From contig JANCIK010000001.1 in NCBI GenBank assembly GCA_028532985.1, forward strand, positions 806,001-870,000: 64,000 bases of DNA, given 5' to 3'. Source of the stretch: Stropharia rugosoannulata. Lineage: Eukaryota; Basidiomycota; Agaricomycetes; Agaricales; Strophariaceae. The notes beneath the pieces are model-generated. The model saw nothing but the letters and a program-made list of their open reading frames with translations. It was not told where the DNA came from and searched no databases. The stretch's first letter is position 1; every line of letters begins with the position of its first letter. Of the stretch, positions 12,393 to 23,207 are shown one piece after another. Position numbers and translations under genes: made by a program.

Positions 12393-13813
12393 ATGTCGAC
12401 CAATATTGCAAATGTGTACGAAATCAACTTTTTTCATCTACCTGTGCGATTTCTGACAAGTATTATATTCTCCTGCAGAACTGGACCGCAGGTACGTTGA
12501 TCTAGCAGGTACAAGGCGGATGGGCGCTGATTGACTGCCTACAGCTAGTCGCTGTCATGGTCTCGTGGGGTGTATTTGGAGTCCTTACGAGTCAAGTGTG
12601 TAAGTAACATCTTTATCATAGACAAATGCGACTTACGCGTACTGCAGATACATACTCTGAAGCATTTACAAAGGACAGAACCGTAACGAAGTGCCTGGTT
12701 TATGCGATATACGTAATCCAGGCTATTCAGCTTCTTCTCCTTACAAACGCTGCGTTCAAGATCCTTGCATCGGGATTCGGAGATATTCTTGGTCTCATTC
12801 ACGCAAGTAGACATACTTTGGCTGCCGGTCTTCGTATTGGAGGGTATCGGTAGGTTCCCACCTTTAAAGTAAAGGTTGATTAGTTTGTTACGTTCTGACT
12901 TGCAATTCTTTCGTTGTCTAGTAACCTGCGCGGTCCAGTCGTATTACGCGTGGCGCATTACTAATATGTCGGGAAGCAGAATTCCAATGACTCTAATTCT
13001 GCTGGTGAGTATTGGCTATCACCTTCAAGTACATCCCAGAGTATAAAGTAACTTCTGGCAATGCAGCTGTCTCTAACGTCTTTCATTTTTTCGATTCTCA
13101 TAGCCGTCCGTATCAAGGCAGCGGATAACTTGGCTGTAATATACAGCAATAGTGATGGACATAATTTCTCTATTCTCGTTGTAAGTCGCTCGCTAGAAGT
13201 ACATGTCGATCAGATGTTCATATATACTCACTGTAAGGCCTGGACGATCATTTCAACTGTATGCGACGTTATGATAGCAGGTTGCATGACTTACTCCTAC
13301 GTGAGTACTCTCGAGTGTTACAACAGGATGCACCGAGCTTACCCTCATGTAATATACAGCTGAGAAACCGAATGCCAGTTGGCCCCAAGCAATTTAATCG
13401 AATCACTAACGTTGCAAATGGCTTCGTCCGCTCTGCGGTTGCTACTGGAAGCTTTGTTGGTGCGTCTGTGACTTGATTGTGCATGCAAGGATGTCGAAGT
13501 ACTGAGTGTTGTTTCAGCATGCGCAAGTATCATAAACCTTGGGTTGGTGGTGACTGCAAAACGATCCCATCTTTACTACGTCTGCCCAATCGGTATTCTG
13601 TCCGGATTGCATGCAACAACGTTGCTTGGCCTGCTCAACGGACGAATTAGAAAATACGTTCTTTTCAAGTCTCACTCAACCGATTGGAGTGCTGGTAATA
13701 TGGACAGAAATGCGTTTGCAACTCTTGATGGGATGGGTGATCGCAATGAAGACCAAGGGAGGGAAGTTTCTGACAGAGACTTACCGGGACCGTCAATGAC
13801 GGCAATCCGCTAA
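12393..13813 (+). CDS. DUF6534-type seven-helix membrane protein, 9 exons, 310 aa
   Basis: Member of the large Agaricomycete DUF6534 family, whose function is unknown. Exons: 12393-12415, 12479-12491 (13 nt), 12545-12599, 12648-12833, 12922-13004, 13067-13180, 13238-13300, 13360-13459, 13518-13813; the total is in frame at 311 codons. Family features: TGPQLV near the start, VYTYSEAFTKDR after the first helix, VQSYYAWRI in the middle, and LHATTLLGLLNGRIR at the end of the last helix, the usual family C-terminal signature. Hydrophobic segments alternate with short loops. The fourth donor (C|GTATTG) is weak and was chosen because it keeps the frame; the paralogue at 21.3-22.6 kb has its donor about four bases further on. 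The start was chosen because MSTNIAN reads in phase into the 13-nt exon. Confidence 0.75.
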
Positions 13814-14395
13814 GCTCGTTCACTCGTTCAATTTGTCTTCATCATGTAAATCATATCAGAGATTATATGGACAATTCCAATAACATTTGTAGAGTACTGA
13901 TGGAGTGATGATATTTTGAATCCTGCAGATGGAGAGCAAAGAAATGTTTATAATGCAACAGTGGGGCTAACGCAAGGATATGAAATTCACTGTACTCCAC
14001 CATATTCTCTCCTTATAACGAACGACCTCTGCTGAACGACTACGAGGTCGAGATACGATGGCAGCCTTGTTGTACTTGTGTTCAGAGTATTAGCGATTGT
14101 GATGAAACACTATTATCAAATCGGCATGAAATCTGAGAGCGGGAAGAAGAAAGGGAGTGTCTCCGTGCTGTGTAAGGTATGCGCGGTTGAATGAAGACGA
14201 AGAAAAAAATTAGTGAACGAAAATACAGAGAATCAGGCGTGTTCTCTTGACAATACATGATACGCTTTTCTGTCCGTGTATGGATAAGTATGACTGTTGT
14301 AAAGGCAGTCTGACGGCTTCGATCACTCACCGAATAATAGAAATAAAATAAGGTCTTCACCCGCAAGAAAAGAAAATTAATAAAACAGAAATTAG

Positions 14396-17300
14396 TCAGG
14401 CCTTTCCATCCCACTCCACTTCCCACTCCGTCGAATTCAAACGCCTTAACAACCTCTGAGAAAGTAAGGCCTCGTCCAGTCCAAAATCATTGTCATATTC
14501 ATCATCACTTCTGCCGTCGCTGGCCGCCTTAATTGATGACTGCATCGCCGCTGTACCTGATAGTGTCACCTTCCTCGTTCGCCTTTCTTTCTTCGTCTTG
14601 CGCGTGCCTGCCTTTACACGACTCGGCCTATGCGCTGCCTTGTTTACAATAGCCCTCTTCCCAGTAATCATAGTCGTTATCGATGCTCCGGCACTACTTG
14701 GAGCAGGCGACAGTGTCCTAGCGGCGAGAGGAAGACGACCCCATGCGCTCATTCTCCGGCGGCGCGTCCGCATGCCCTTTTCCCCACCGCCAACCGCGTC
14801 GTCCATCCCATACGAATCGATGACAAGGAAGTTATCCCAAGGGCGTGTACTGACAGGTGACAATGTTAGGGGGACGGTTGTTGTTGCTGGTGGAGGAGGC
14901 GCAAAGGGGTCGCGGAGGTCCATAAAGTCTCGATCCACATCGTCGGCGGCGCTAAGCACCTCAGCGTAAGGTGCTTGCCTATGCGCACCGCGCGGCGTCC
15001 TTGCAACCGCACTCGTTACACTCATACGAGAAGTTGCGCTACTCATACGTGCGCTAACGCCGGCGAATACCGTGCGCACGGTGTCCATGGTCTTCGACGG
15101 CGGGCGAATATTAGTGCCGCTGCGAGGTGTCCCGGGGGTGGAGCTAGACACGCTCTGTTGATATGAGTGAGTGGGAGCTACGGAAGGAGACGCCGACCTA
15201 GGAGATGGGGACGTAGACGCTCCGAAAATTATAGGGAAAAGGTTCGAAAAGTTGGCGTTAGGTGGTGCAGCAGTGGATACTTTTGGCGTCCAGTCAGATT
15301 TGGTAACGGGAGGTGTAGACATGGTTTGGCGCTCTTGAGCGCGACCTAACAGAAGAATATGGACCAGATGCAGGTCAGATTCGTTTGATCTTGTAGTACT
15401 AGGGAGGGTGTTACCTTTGAGGTCAAGGTCAAGCTTTGTTTTTGCGTTATCCGCCTGCCGATTTCTCTCCTCCATCTCAAGCTCGAGCTGCACCAAGTCA
15501 TTTCCGTTTCTCCGTGCAGTTAGTTCCCTCTGTACTCCTTCTTTCACAGGTTCTATAGGGTATGTGGACGTGACTATCTCCTCGACTGCGTCTGCGAATG
15601 GATGAGGTTTCCAGTTGACTCCCCCTGGAACCGGTGTCCTACCACCGCTTGAATTTGGGCTCAAAGGACTTTGCGGGGAAGGCGCCCTGCCATCAATAGC
15701 AAGGTTGCCCAGACCCGGCCTCAGATGACCATTAACCAACGTATCTTTAGGAGATGCAGCCGCAGTGTACGTCGATGAATAGCTCGTTCTAAATCCAACT
15801 TTTACCGGTGTTGAAGGTGCTGTCAAGATGGTTGCCGCAGGCGTAGCGCGCGCGATAGAGGCAGACACCAACTTCGCAGCAGCAATTGATTGGATCTCTC
15901 CGTCCGTTGTGCTCTCGTCGACTTCAGCCACACTTCCTTCACCTGGACCCGAACTATCCCTGTCCTCTTCCACCTCCACTTGGCGTTTCTCTCTGGCGGC
16001 AGCTTCTTCTTTCTGGCGTTGGGAGTTATAGTACCGCTGCCGTTCCCGCATCGCGGGTGTCATTTCTTCCTCGACTGCCTGCTCCGCAACGGCAAGCGTG
16101 AGACTCGGCCCCATAGTGCGACCTACGCCCAAGCGGAAGCTCCTCTTAAGCTGCACAATATGCGGCGCTGCGTCCTCTGGCTGTGTGCCCTCATCGTTAG
16201 TGGCTTGTCCTCCAGAAGACGTCGTACGCGGCGTGCGGTGGCCCAGGCGCCCAAAGTAACCTGTAAGCGTTGCCGGAGAGTCGGGTGAGGCCGGGGGACT
16301 AGTGGGCGAAGCCGGCATCCGCAAGGTGGTAAGCTCGACTATCGCCTGCGGCTTGGAAGCCTTCCTGAGTTTCCGTACAATGCTTGGGCTCCTCCCCAGT
16401 ACGGGGGCATCTTCGCCATCCCTAGTCACAGAGCTGGCAAGCGACACTATTCCACTCAGCAAAGATTGGCGTTTCCCCTTCGGTCCCTCCTTCGCACGGC
16501 CCCGGCCGGCGCGGCTATGTAAATTGATGAAACTTGTCTCTTGGCCTTGTACGTCCACACCACTTCCATCCTTCCCTTTCTTTGATCCCTCCCAGCCCCA
16601 ATCCCATCCGAATAGTTTGCGTCCAGCAACAGGGGGTGGAACGGAACCGCGCTTTCGGATGTATGTACTCGGATCGTCTGTTACATGCTTCCGGTGTCTG
16701 GTACCTCCATTGATTCCTATATTCACGCTTCCGTATACTGGCGACTGCGATCCTGCTAAAGATTTCCTGTAGTCTGCGCTGATATGGTGCTGGCGGGTGC
16801 GTTGAACAGTTGTTGATGATTTGCTGAGTAATGCACGCTTCGCTCCACGATCCTTCTCCGCATCCATATTATCCTGCGTCTCTACTCCAAGGTTGTCGGA
16901 ATAGATAGCTTCTAGCACCTCTCCGGTATCATCTCCGGTGCTTCCTATTGCATTCTTGTCCGCCCATTCCATCGAGTCTCCCCTGGCGTTTCCAAGTACA
17001 CGAGAATTGCCCTTTGCATCCACGCCTCGCCGTCTACGGTCTATGCGAGGTGGTGGCGGAGAGATCTGGACGGCGGAGTATGCTTTACGACCTCGTGGGA
17101 TTGAGAGTGTCTGGGGAAAAGAACTTGGGGGAGGTGTATAACCAGCTGGTTCCTCCCGCTTGGCCTCAACACGATCAGAGTGATACGGCGCTCGGTCAGA
17201 TCCTGTTGCTGGGACTGACGGTCCGCAACGGCGTTCTGCTCTGTTGCCAGAGTCATTTGCTTTGTTCTGGACGTAGCCATGGTTTACCGAGGAGGACGGC

Positions 17301-17602
17301 AAAGCTGCATGAAGAGCCGTGTTTGTCACCGTTCTCTCGCTGACCACTGCTGCAGCACCGTTATTGCTGGAGAAGGGCCCAGTATCGGCAAACATGGCTG
17401 CTGAAACAGCAAAGGAGTTCGGGGTGTCGAAGGCGGGAGGTGTCGCATGGCCAAAGGTAGGCGTCGTGCCTCCTGATCTTGCCTTTCGCCCGGAACGGTT
17501 TGCCTTGGTACCGTAAACTGAGCGAGCGGGGGTGCTCGCAGCTTCATGGTCATACGAATCGCGATGTACTGGAAAAACAACGACGTTCGTCAGCGTCGAC
17601 AT
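14396..17602 (-). CDS. Large disordered Ser/Pro/Arg-rich protein, about 1045 aa
   Basis: Long single frame on the minus strand, starting MSTLTNVVVFPVHRDSYDHE and ending WEVEWDGKA. I recognise no domain. The protein is rich in Ser, Pro, Thr, Arg and Ala, with many basic patches (RKTKKERRTRK near the C-terminus) and SP/TP sites, which suggests a disordered, possibly phosphorylated or nuclear protein. There is no signal peptide or clear membrane segment. A probable 69-nt intron, divisible by three, lies at 15346-15414 (minus-strand GTAACA...GTTAG). It reads as LHLVHILLLG if retained, which is out of character with its surroundings. The gene is GC-rich like its neighbour and lies between the two inverted DUF6534 genes. 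Confidence 0.7.
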   Translation of the reverse strand: MSTLTNVVVFPVHRDSYDHEAASTPARSVYGTKANRSGRKARSGGTTPTFGHATPPAFDTPNSFAVSAAMFADTGPFSSNNGAAAVVSERTVTNTALHAALPSSSVNHGYVQNKANDSGNRAERRCGPSVPATGSDRAPYHSDRVEAKREEPAGYTPPPSSFPQTLSIPRGRKAYSAVQISPPPPRIDRRRRGVDAKGNSRVLGNARGDSMEWADKNAIGSTGDDTGEVLEAIYSDNLGVETQDNMDAEKDRGAKRALLSKSSTTVQRTRQHHISADYRKSLAGSQSPVYGSVNIGINGGTRHRKHVTDDPSTYIRKRGSVPPPVAGRKLFGWDWGWEGSKKGKDGSGVDVQGQETSFINLHSRAGRGRAKEGPKGKRQSLLSGIVSLASSVTRDGEDAPVLGRSPSIVRKLRKASKPQAIVELTTLRMPASPTSPPASPDSPATLTGYFGRLGHRTPRTTSSGGQATNDEGTQPEDAAPHIVQLKRSFRLGVGRTMGPSLTLAVAEQAVEEEMTPAMRERQRYYNSQRQKEEAAAREKRQVEVEEDRDSSGPGEGSVAEVDESTTDGEIQSIAAAKLVSASIARATPAATILTAPSTPVKVGFRTSYSSTYTAAASPKDTLVNGHLRPGLGNLAIDGRAPSPQSPLSPNSSGGRTPVPGGVNWKPHPFADAVEEIVTSTYPIEPVKEGVQRELTARRNGNDLVQLELEMEERNRQADNAKTKLDLDLKGNTLPSTTRSNESDLHLVHILLLGRAQERQTMSTPPVTKSDWTPKVSTAAPPNANFSNLFPIIFGASTSPSPRSASPSVAPTHSYQQSVSSSTPGTPRSGTNIRPPSKTMDTVRTVFAGVSARMSSATSRMSVTSAVARTPRGAHRQAPYAEVLSAADDVDRDFMDLRDPFAPPPPATTTVPLTLSPVSTRPWDNFLVIDSYGMDDAVGGGEKGMRTRRRRMSAWGRLPLAARTLSPAPSSAGASITTMITGKRAIVNKAAHRPSRVKAGTRKTKKERRTRKVTLSGTAAMQSSIKAASDGRSDDEYDNDFGLDEALLSQRLLRRLNSTEWEVEWDGKA
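15346..15414 (-). other. Probable in-frame 69-nt intron
   Basis: On the minus strand it begins GGTAACACC after CTCAAAG and ends CTTCTGTTAG before GTCGCG, with a branch-like CTGAC inside. Its length is a multiple of three, so the frame stays open whether or not it is removed. Confidence 0.55.
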
Positions 17603-18397
17603 CGCACGGCGGTGTATCGCAAGAGTAAGAAATGAAATGAAGGGTGCAACAGGAAACCCACTGCTTTCATTAAAGCCTTCCTCTGCCCATATTCATACCA
17701 CTAAATGAGTTAAGTTTTGCCGTCCATGATGCACAGAAAAGAAGGCGCCGTCAACGCGATGACAGCACGCGTACTTAATCCGGAAAAGGACATAGTCGGC
17801 CAAAGAAGGCCAAAGAACGTTTAAGGCAAAGTACGAGTGCAGCCAATGCGCCGCCGCGCCTGCCAATTATGGCTGAGAAGCGTACGCGTTACAAAACTGC
17901 CACGCCAACGCCTAAACTTTGCCCTGATAATGGACTATGGCAGACTACGGCATTTTCAGCTTTAGGACGACCAACTGCCACCGGTCGCCCACTCCCGCTT
18001 CCGTTGTGGGCTGCGTAGATGGAACTTCACCGTCCCACGCTCTGCTTCCAGCCATGCTGCACGAAAGTCTCGGTCTGCAATGCCTGTGTTGGTGGCGCCA
18101 CAGACCGTAGTCTAATGGATAGCAGTACAGCGAGCACGGTAGCTCGAAATCGGGCGCAGAGCACGCGAGCAATCCAAATGGAACGGAACACATGAGCGAA
18201 AAGATCTGGCAGGCATTTGGCACCTGAAACGCTCGAAGCGAAAGCTCTCCGAATAGAAATGGAAATGACTGAAGAATTAATTGCGGGTTACTCACAGAAG
18301 TAAGCCATTATCGTCCCCACAGTAGCTAGCATCATGCATGCCGCTTGTCCTGTCCGCAGGATTTCTACTATATACAAGCTCGAGCTTGATTGTCCTG
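17603..18397. other. Intergenic region
   Basis: Upstream region of the 14.4-17.6 kb gene and downstream region of the membrane protein gene. No convincing coding sequence. A tRNA-like D-arm at about 18111-18127 is discussed under rejected items. Confidence 0.5.
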
Positions 18398-20473
18398 TCA
18401 AACGTTGGTCAATCTATTATCTATACGGCCACAATGACCCATACCTGTTGCGAAAGCTGCTCCCAGCGCCCAGCCCCATCCCGCAGCGCTGGCTATTTGC
18501 GCTCCCAGCAAACATATACCAGAGCCTCTTCGTGCAACAGAATTGCGTCTAGAATCCACGGACGCAAGATCTTCCCCTACAGAAAACCTGCTTCCAAGAT
18601 TCACCGCACTGCGTATAGCGGGCAGGGCGACGTGCGTCACCCGCTGCGCAGCGTATCCTGTCCCCGCATCGATATCAATGCGTGACGTGAATTTAGCGTG
18701 CGCCTGAGAACCGGATAGACTACCATGTTTGCTGAAATTACATCCTCCATCAGTACTCTCGACATCGATGTCATGCTCTTGTGCAAGATCTATATCGTTA
18801 TGCTTCGCGTCCCATTGATCTTGAAGGACACAATGAGTAGACTGACGATATTGCTGCTCGACGTCTGGCCCAGTTGGTCTTAGAGCTGATGGGTATCCTA
18901 ATTCTTTTCCCGCGACTTTAGCTCCCAGTGATTGTCCGTGGCCTTCGCTTGTTGACGCCTCGCTCGCGCGCGATGTGGTGGATACGTGACGTCGGTCGAG
19001 TTCGCATGGTGAAAGATTGGGATGGTGGCCCTGAACCATTGAGCGCGGGGGATACCTCATACTGTCGCTGTCCTCTACCGGAATTCTTATGGTGTTCGGC
19101 TCCTCACTTGGCATATCCCCTCCACCATCTCTTCTCCAGCCATGTACAACTCTCCTGCCTATTTCAGGAATTCCCACGGCAACGCCCGCCTCGGGGCCGT
19201 CGCACGGCTCGCGCGCATGCGTAAATGAAGACCTCTGGGTTGCAACATGGATGGTGATAGGCCTGCAATTTGTTCCTGCCATAACCTCTCTTGCCCTCAG
19301 AGCGCCAATAGACACTTGAGCGCGCAGGCTATTCAGACTCTCCATCCACCCTGTGCTACGCGAACCCGTCACAGAGTTATTATTCTGCCGGCTATGGCTT
19401 GTAGATGTGGAAGTAGCCGAGGCGTTACTCGGCGTCGCAGGTATCGGCGTAAGACGTGTTGTTTGCTGTTGCTGGGAGGTGTGGCGCGAGGGCATAAATG
19501 CGCGAAAGCTAGACGTCACATTCATTTCCATGACGTCGTGTTCTGGGAGAGGAGGGAAACGAAACGTGCGCAGCGCTGCCGACTGGTGCTGCGCTCCTGG
19601 GTCAAATCCAAAATTAGCATTAAAAGCAGGCGACGCGCCGCGACTTTGAATTTCCGGGAAGGTAATGGTAGTATGAGCGCCGCGGGTGTTACTGGATGAT
19701 GAAGTTATTCGTTGGAAAATAACGCGTGGAAGACTGAGTAATGTAAATGCCAGGAAGAGTGCCGGTGGGAGAAATCGAAGAATAGATGCTGCTTGGAGGG
19801 CACGCGCGGGTAGAAGAGGCGTAATTAGTGTAAGGAGGGTGGCTATATGCGTAGGAAATGAGGAGGTATTGCATTCAGTATGCGTTGTTATGAGGTTGGT
19901 ACGGATGATATGTACGGCATATGATAGATTAGGGTTAGTAACTGAGATATATGCGTCATAATGGATAATGCGACTTACCGCAAAACAAAACAACGCTGAC
20001 AGTGATTGTATGCAGTAATCCAGCTCTCCTACCGCATAGCCTAGAGAACGCGTCTTGCGAAGCCAGTTTGCCCAAGTCCATTACAGAAACGCCCACTGAT
20101 AAACATCGTAAGGTTAAGTTAATACACCCCGATGTGTCGACAGGACGTAAGTGATAAAGCTGGGATCAGCCTGACTTCCACCACTGATTACGAGCTTATG
20201 TTACTCACCGAGAAATCCCAACACTGCTTGCAAAGACATGGCAGCCCTAGCCCGCCCTGAGACATGCTCCTGTGCAGATATCGACAAACCCCCAATGAGC
20301 CCGCTGGTGACTGCGAGCATTCCCATCTTCGCATATGACGACCTGTACCGCCCTTGTTTGCTTAGAGGGCGATTAACAAAGGCGACACAGATAAACGCGA
20401 CAGCCGTCACCGGGAGGACAACTAGGAACAGGGTCGCCCAAAGCACCGCGAACTTTGACCTCTCGTCGACCAT
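18398..20473 (-). CDS. Four-helix membrane protein with long polar tail
   Basis: Three exons on the minus strand: 20473-20209, 20095-19979 and 19842-18398. The N-terminal part has four hydrophobic segments: FAVLWATLFLVVLPVTAVAF; MGMLAVTSGLIGGLSI; a third split by an intron, TVSVVLFC then ATLLTLITPLL; and ILRFLPPALFLAFTLLSL. A tail of about 400 residues follows, rich in Ser, Thr, Arg, His and Gln, probably disordered and cytosolic. The two introns were placed by reading phase (both phase 1) and by continuity of the third helix. The last stretch could instead splice at CAACAG|GTATGG near 18440 to a downstream exon, so the C-terminus is uncertain. I do not recognise the family. Confidence 0.62.
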
Positions 20474-21264
20474 CAGCGCGCTCAGAGTCTAGATATCCGC
20501 CGGATTGGATGTAGGAGAAGCCAGAACAGAGCGAAGAGGATGGAAGTGGTTTTAAGTCAGTACAAGATGCGCACATAAATGGGCTGTTCCGAGGATTTTA
20601 ATTTGCGGCGTGGCGCCTGCAGTGCGCCCCCTCATATTTCCTTTTTAGGAAGCTGGAATGTCAAATGCGGAAGTCTGTTCCTGTCTCATATCCCCCAGCC
20701 GATACATACTGACAACTAGAAAGTTCACTCTACTTTCTCATATCGTATTCTTACATCAAGTCTATCTCACAAACAAGGTGGAAGTACCACGTATATAGTG
20801 CTATCAAAACTGCACTCAATTTTTCAGAGAGAAGGAATACTGATCATCATCAATGTTCCTTCACTACGAACGTCCGATGTCACGAGCTACGAAACAATCT
20901 TTGTTTTATACATCATCGATTGATGTCAGCGATAACCTGAGAACCACGTCGTCTGTGCTCGACAGCCTCCTATGCGAATCCCGCATTGCGGAGGACCCTG
21001 TCAACGTTTAGTCTGTGCTATTTTTAAAGATGACTTTTTACATACTGTTTGTTCAGTTCCTGCCGATTTCTATATCTTCGAGCTCACTGAACGTAGTAAT
21101 AGATCAGTCCATGAAGATCAGGACCTTGATACCTTAACAGAATTAGGAGTACATACGATAATTCTTGCTACACCATGGAAGAGACTGAGAACTGAACCAT
21201 GCTAGTGATTCGGATATATCGATATCAAGTTACATGTATTGAGAGAAACGGGAGTATTAAAAAT
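20474..21264. other. Intergenic region
   Basis: Promoter side of the four-helix membrane protein and 3' flank of the second DUF6534 copy. No recognisable gene. Confidence 0.5.
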
Positions 21265-22623
21265 TCAATTAACAACCGTCATTTGATGGCCAGAAACATC
21301 CTCGCAATCTCCCATTCCATCTTGCGAAGCAGAGATATTTCTATTCCTTCTATCGCTCCAATCTGCAGATTGAGACTTGAAGAGTGTATATCTTCTGATG
21401 CGCCCATTTAACAAGACAAGCAATGTGTTGGCATGTAATTCAGATATATTGGCGATTGGGTAAAAGTAAAAAGGCTGGGACTGCTTCGTGGTAGATACTA
21501 GGACAAGGTTTACAAGCGCAGTAAGTGCTGTATTAAATTCAGTTAGTGAAGAATGAATGCATGGCACAGGCCCCGAACTGTAGATGTGCCCACGAAGTTT
21601 CCTGTGGCAATTGTAGAGCGAACAAATCCTATGACTGAATTAAGTTGCTCGGGACCAGGTGGTACTTGTTTTCTGAACTACCAAAATGATCCTATAAGTG
21701 CGCTTATATGGCCTGGTATAGCCCACAAAAAAGTTCACATAGCAATAAGTCATACAGCCTGCTATTATAAGATCGGAAATGGTTGAAATTGCCGTCTAAG
21801 TCTAGCGATAATTGAGTCAATAGCACTACACCTGTAGCACGATATGAAGAATTCACAATGAAAATAAGGTCAAGTATAGAAAACAGGATACCCTGCTGTG
21901 ACATTAGAGTAATGCTTATAGTAATTGAGGAGCCCAGTGATGCGAGCGACAGCTACATTGTCAGGCGTTAAAATATTATGCTATATTAAAAATAGTCATG
22001 AGTCCACTCATAATAAATATTAACGCCATTGGTATTTTGCTTCCAATAATCCAAGAAAAGCGCCATGAGAAATACAATTGAACAGTGGAGGTGACTGAAG
22101 GACGAAAAGACATAACTAAGAAGGTAGAACAAGTCATTTATCACAGTCAGAAAGGACATACCAATACTCTCCAATATAAAAACAGGAAACCAAGAGGAGT
22201 ACGTTAAAAAGACGACATTGAAGTTTTCGAATATTGAGGATACAAAAAGCTTGTATAAATCGTTTGTAAGGAGGAGTTGCTGAATAGCCTGGATCATGTA
22301 TGTGATATAAACCAAGCACTTTATTATGGTCTTATCTCTTTTAAATGCTTCGGAATATGTATCTACAAGGTCGAAGTTGAATTCCGACTGTGCAGAGTAT
22401 GAAACCATACAACTTACAAACTTGAGTCGTAAGAACTCGAAATGCTCCCCATGACACCAAGACACCGACCAGCTGTGGGCAGGTAATCAATTCTCGACCT
22501 TGCTATGTTTTCACGACTCACTTGCGGTCCTAATCTGCGAGTGAAAATACATGACTTGTCAGTAGAGATCGCACTCGCAGATGAATTCTATTTAACTAAC
22601 CTGCTTTCAAAGAAGGTTAACAT
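21265..22623 (-). pseudogene. Second DUF6534 gene, probably decaying
   Basis: Inverted paralogue of the gene at 12.4-13.8 kb with the same exon plan: a 23-nt first exon (MLTFFES), a 13-nt second exon giving LGPQ, then LVGVLVSWGAF, VYTYSEAFKRDKT, a WRFSW loop, AGCMTYCY, FVRSTIATGNF and a terminal LHANTLLVLLNGRIRR. Two splice donors are abnormal. Near 22010, where the paralogue has CTG|GTGAGT, this copy reads ATG|AGTGGA. Near 21589, where the paralogue has G|GTGCGT, this copy reads G|GCACAT. There is also a short deletion before FVRS (PEQLNSVIGFVRS against KQFNRITNVANGFVRS). The coding exons themselves lack internal stops, so decay would be recent. Alternatively the gene works with non-canonical or shifted splicing. 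Confidence 0.55.
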
Positions 22624-23207
22624 AAGTAAAAGAGATGTAAAAACAAAAGGCGACAGGATATTCGATATCTGCACAAAGGAATGACGGTAGACAGTTCAAG
22701 TCAATGAGTAGAGATGTACACATTATATACGTTGACAATAGGAGACCATCATCTATTATCATCAGTAACTTGACAATGTCGCATCATAAAAATGACTTGA
22801 GCGCCCGAATGAACGGTGTTTTATGTCCTACAGTCATTTCAAGAACCGTGACCTGTGCACCCTTTGATTGAACCGCCTTGCAGTGATATTTTCTTCGACG
22901 ACTCGGTGGTTACAGCATAGCCTATTTCAGAATATAAAATCATATGATTAATTATCCTTCTTATTTGTTAAATTCATAAGTACATTTTTACTAGTTCTGC
23001 ACTCTGAGTAGCGTCGTAGCAGACTTGCAAGTACATATAATCGCAATTTGGTGCCGGCAATCCTAGTCCTATTTTAAGATTGCCGATACTGCCAAGACCA
23101 GGTCGGTATTTTTGTTTTTCTCACCCCGACTTGACCAGACTTGACTCCGACGCTCATCTCATAACCTTGACTGTTGGATTTTTGGATTAACGTCGAGAAA
23201 TGATCTC
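22624..23207. other. Divergent intergenic region
   Basis: Lies between the minus-strand DUF6534 copy and the plus-strand MBIP1-like gene, so it should hold both promoters. AT-rich, with no coding sequence seen. Confidence 0.5.

Noticed and set aside
18098..18186. Possible tRNA gene (D-arm-like TAGTCTAATGGATAGCA followed by a CGAGC...GCTCG stem)
   Set aside because: The would-be anticodon loop has 6 bases instead of 7, there is no GGTTCGAATCC-type T-arm at the right distance, and no acceptor stem pairs. At best a decayed tRNA.
17945..18295. 116-codon minus-strand frame downstream of the four-helix membrane gene
   Set aside because: Cys/Leu-rich without recognisable features. It might be a terminal exon of the 18.4-20.5 kb gene, but I could not join it in phase with confidence.
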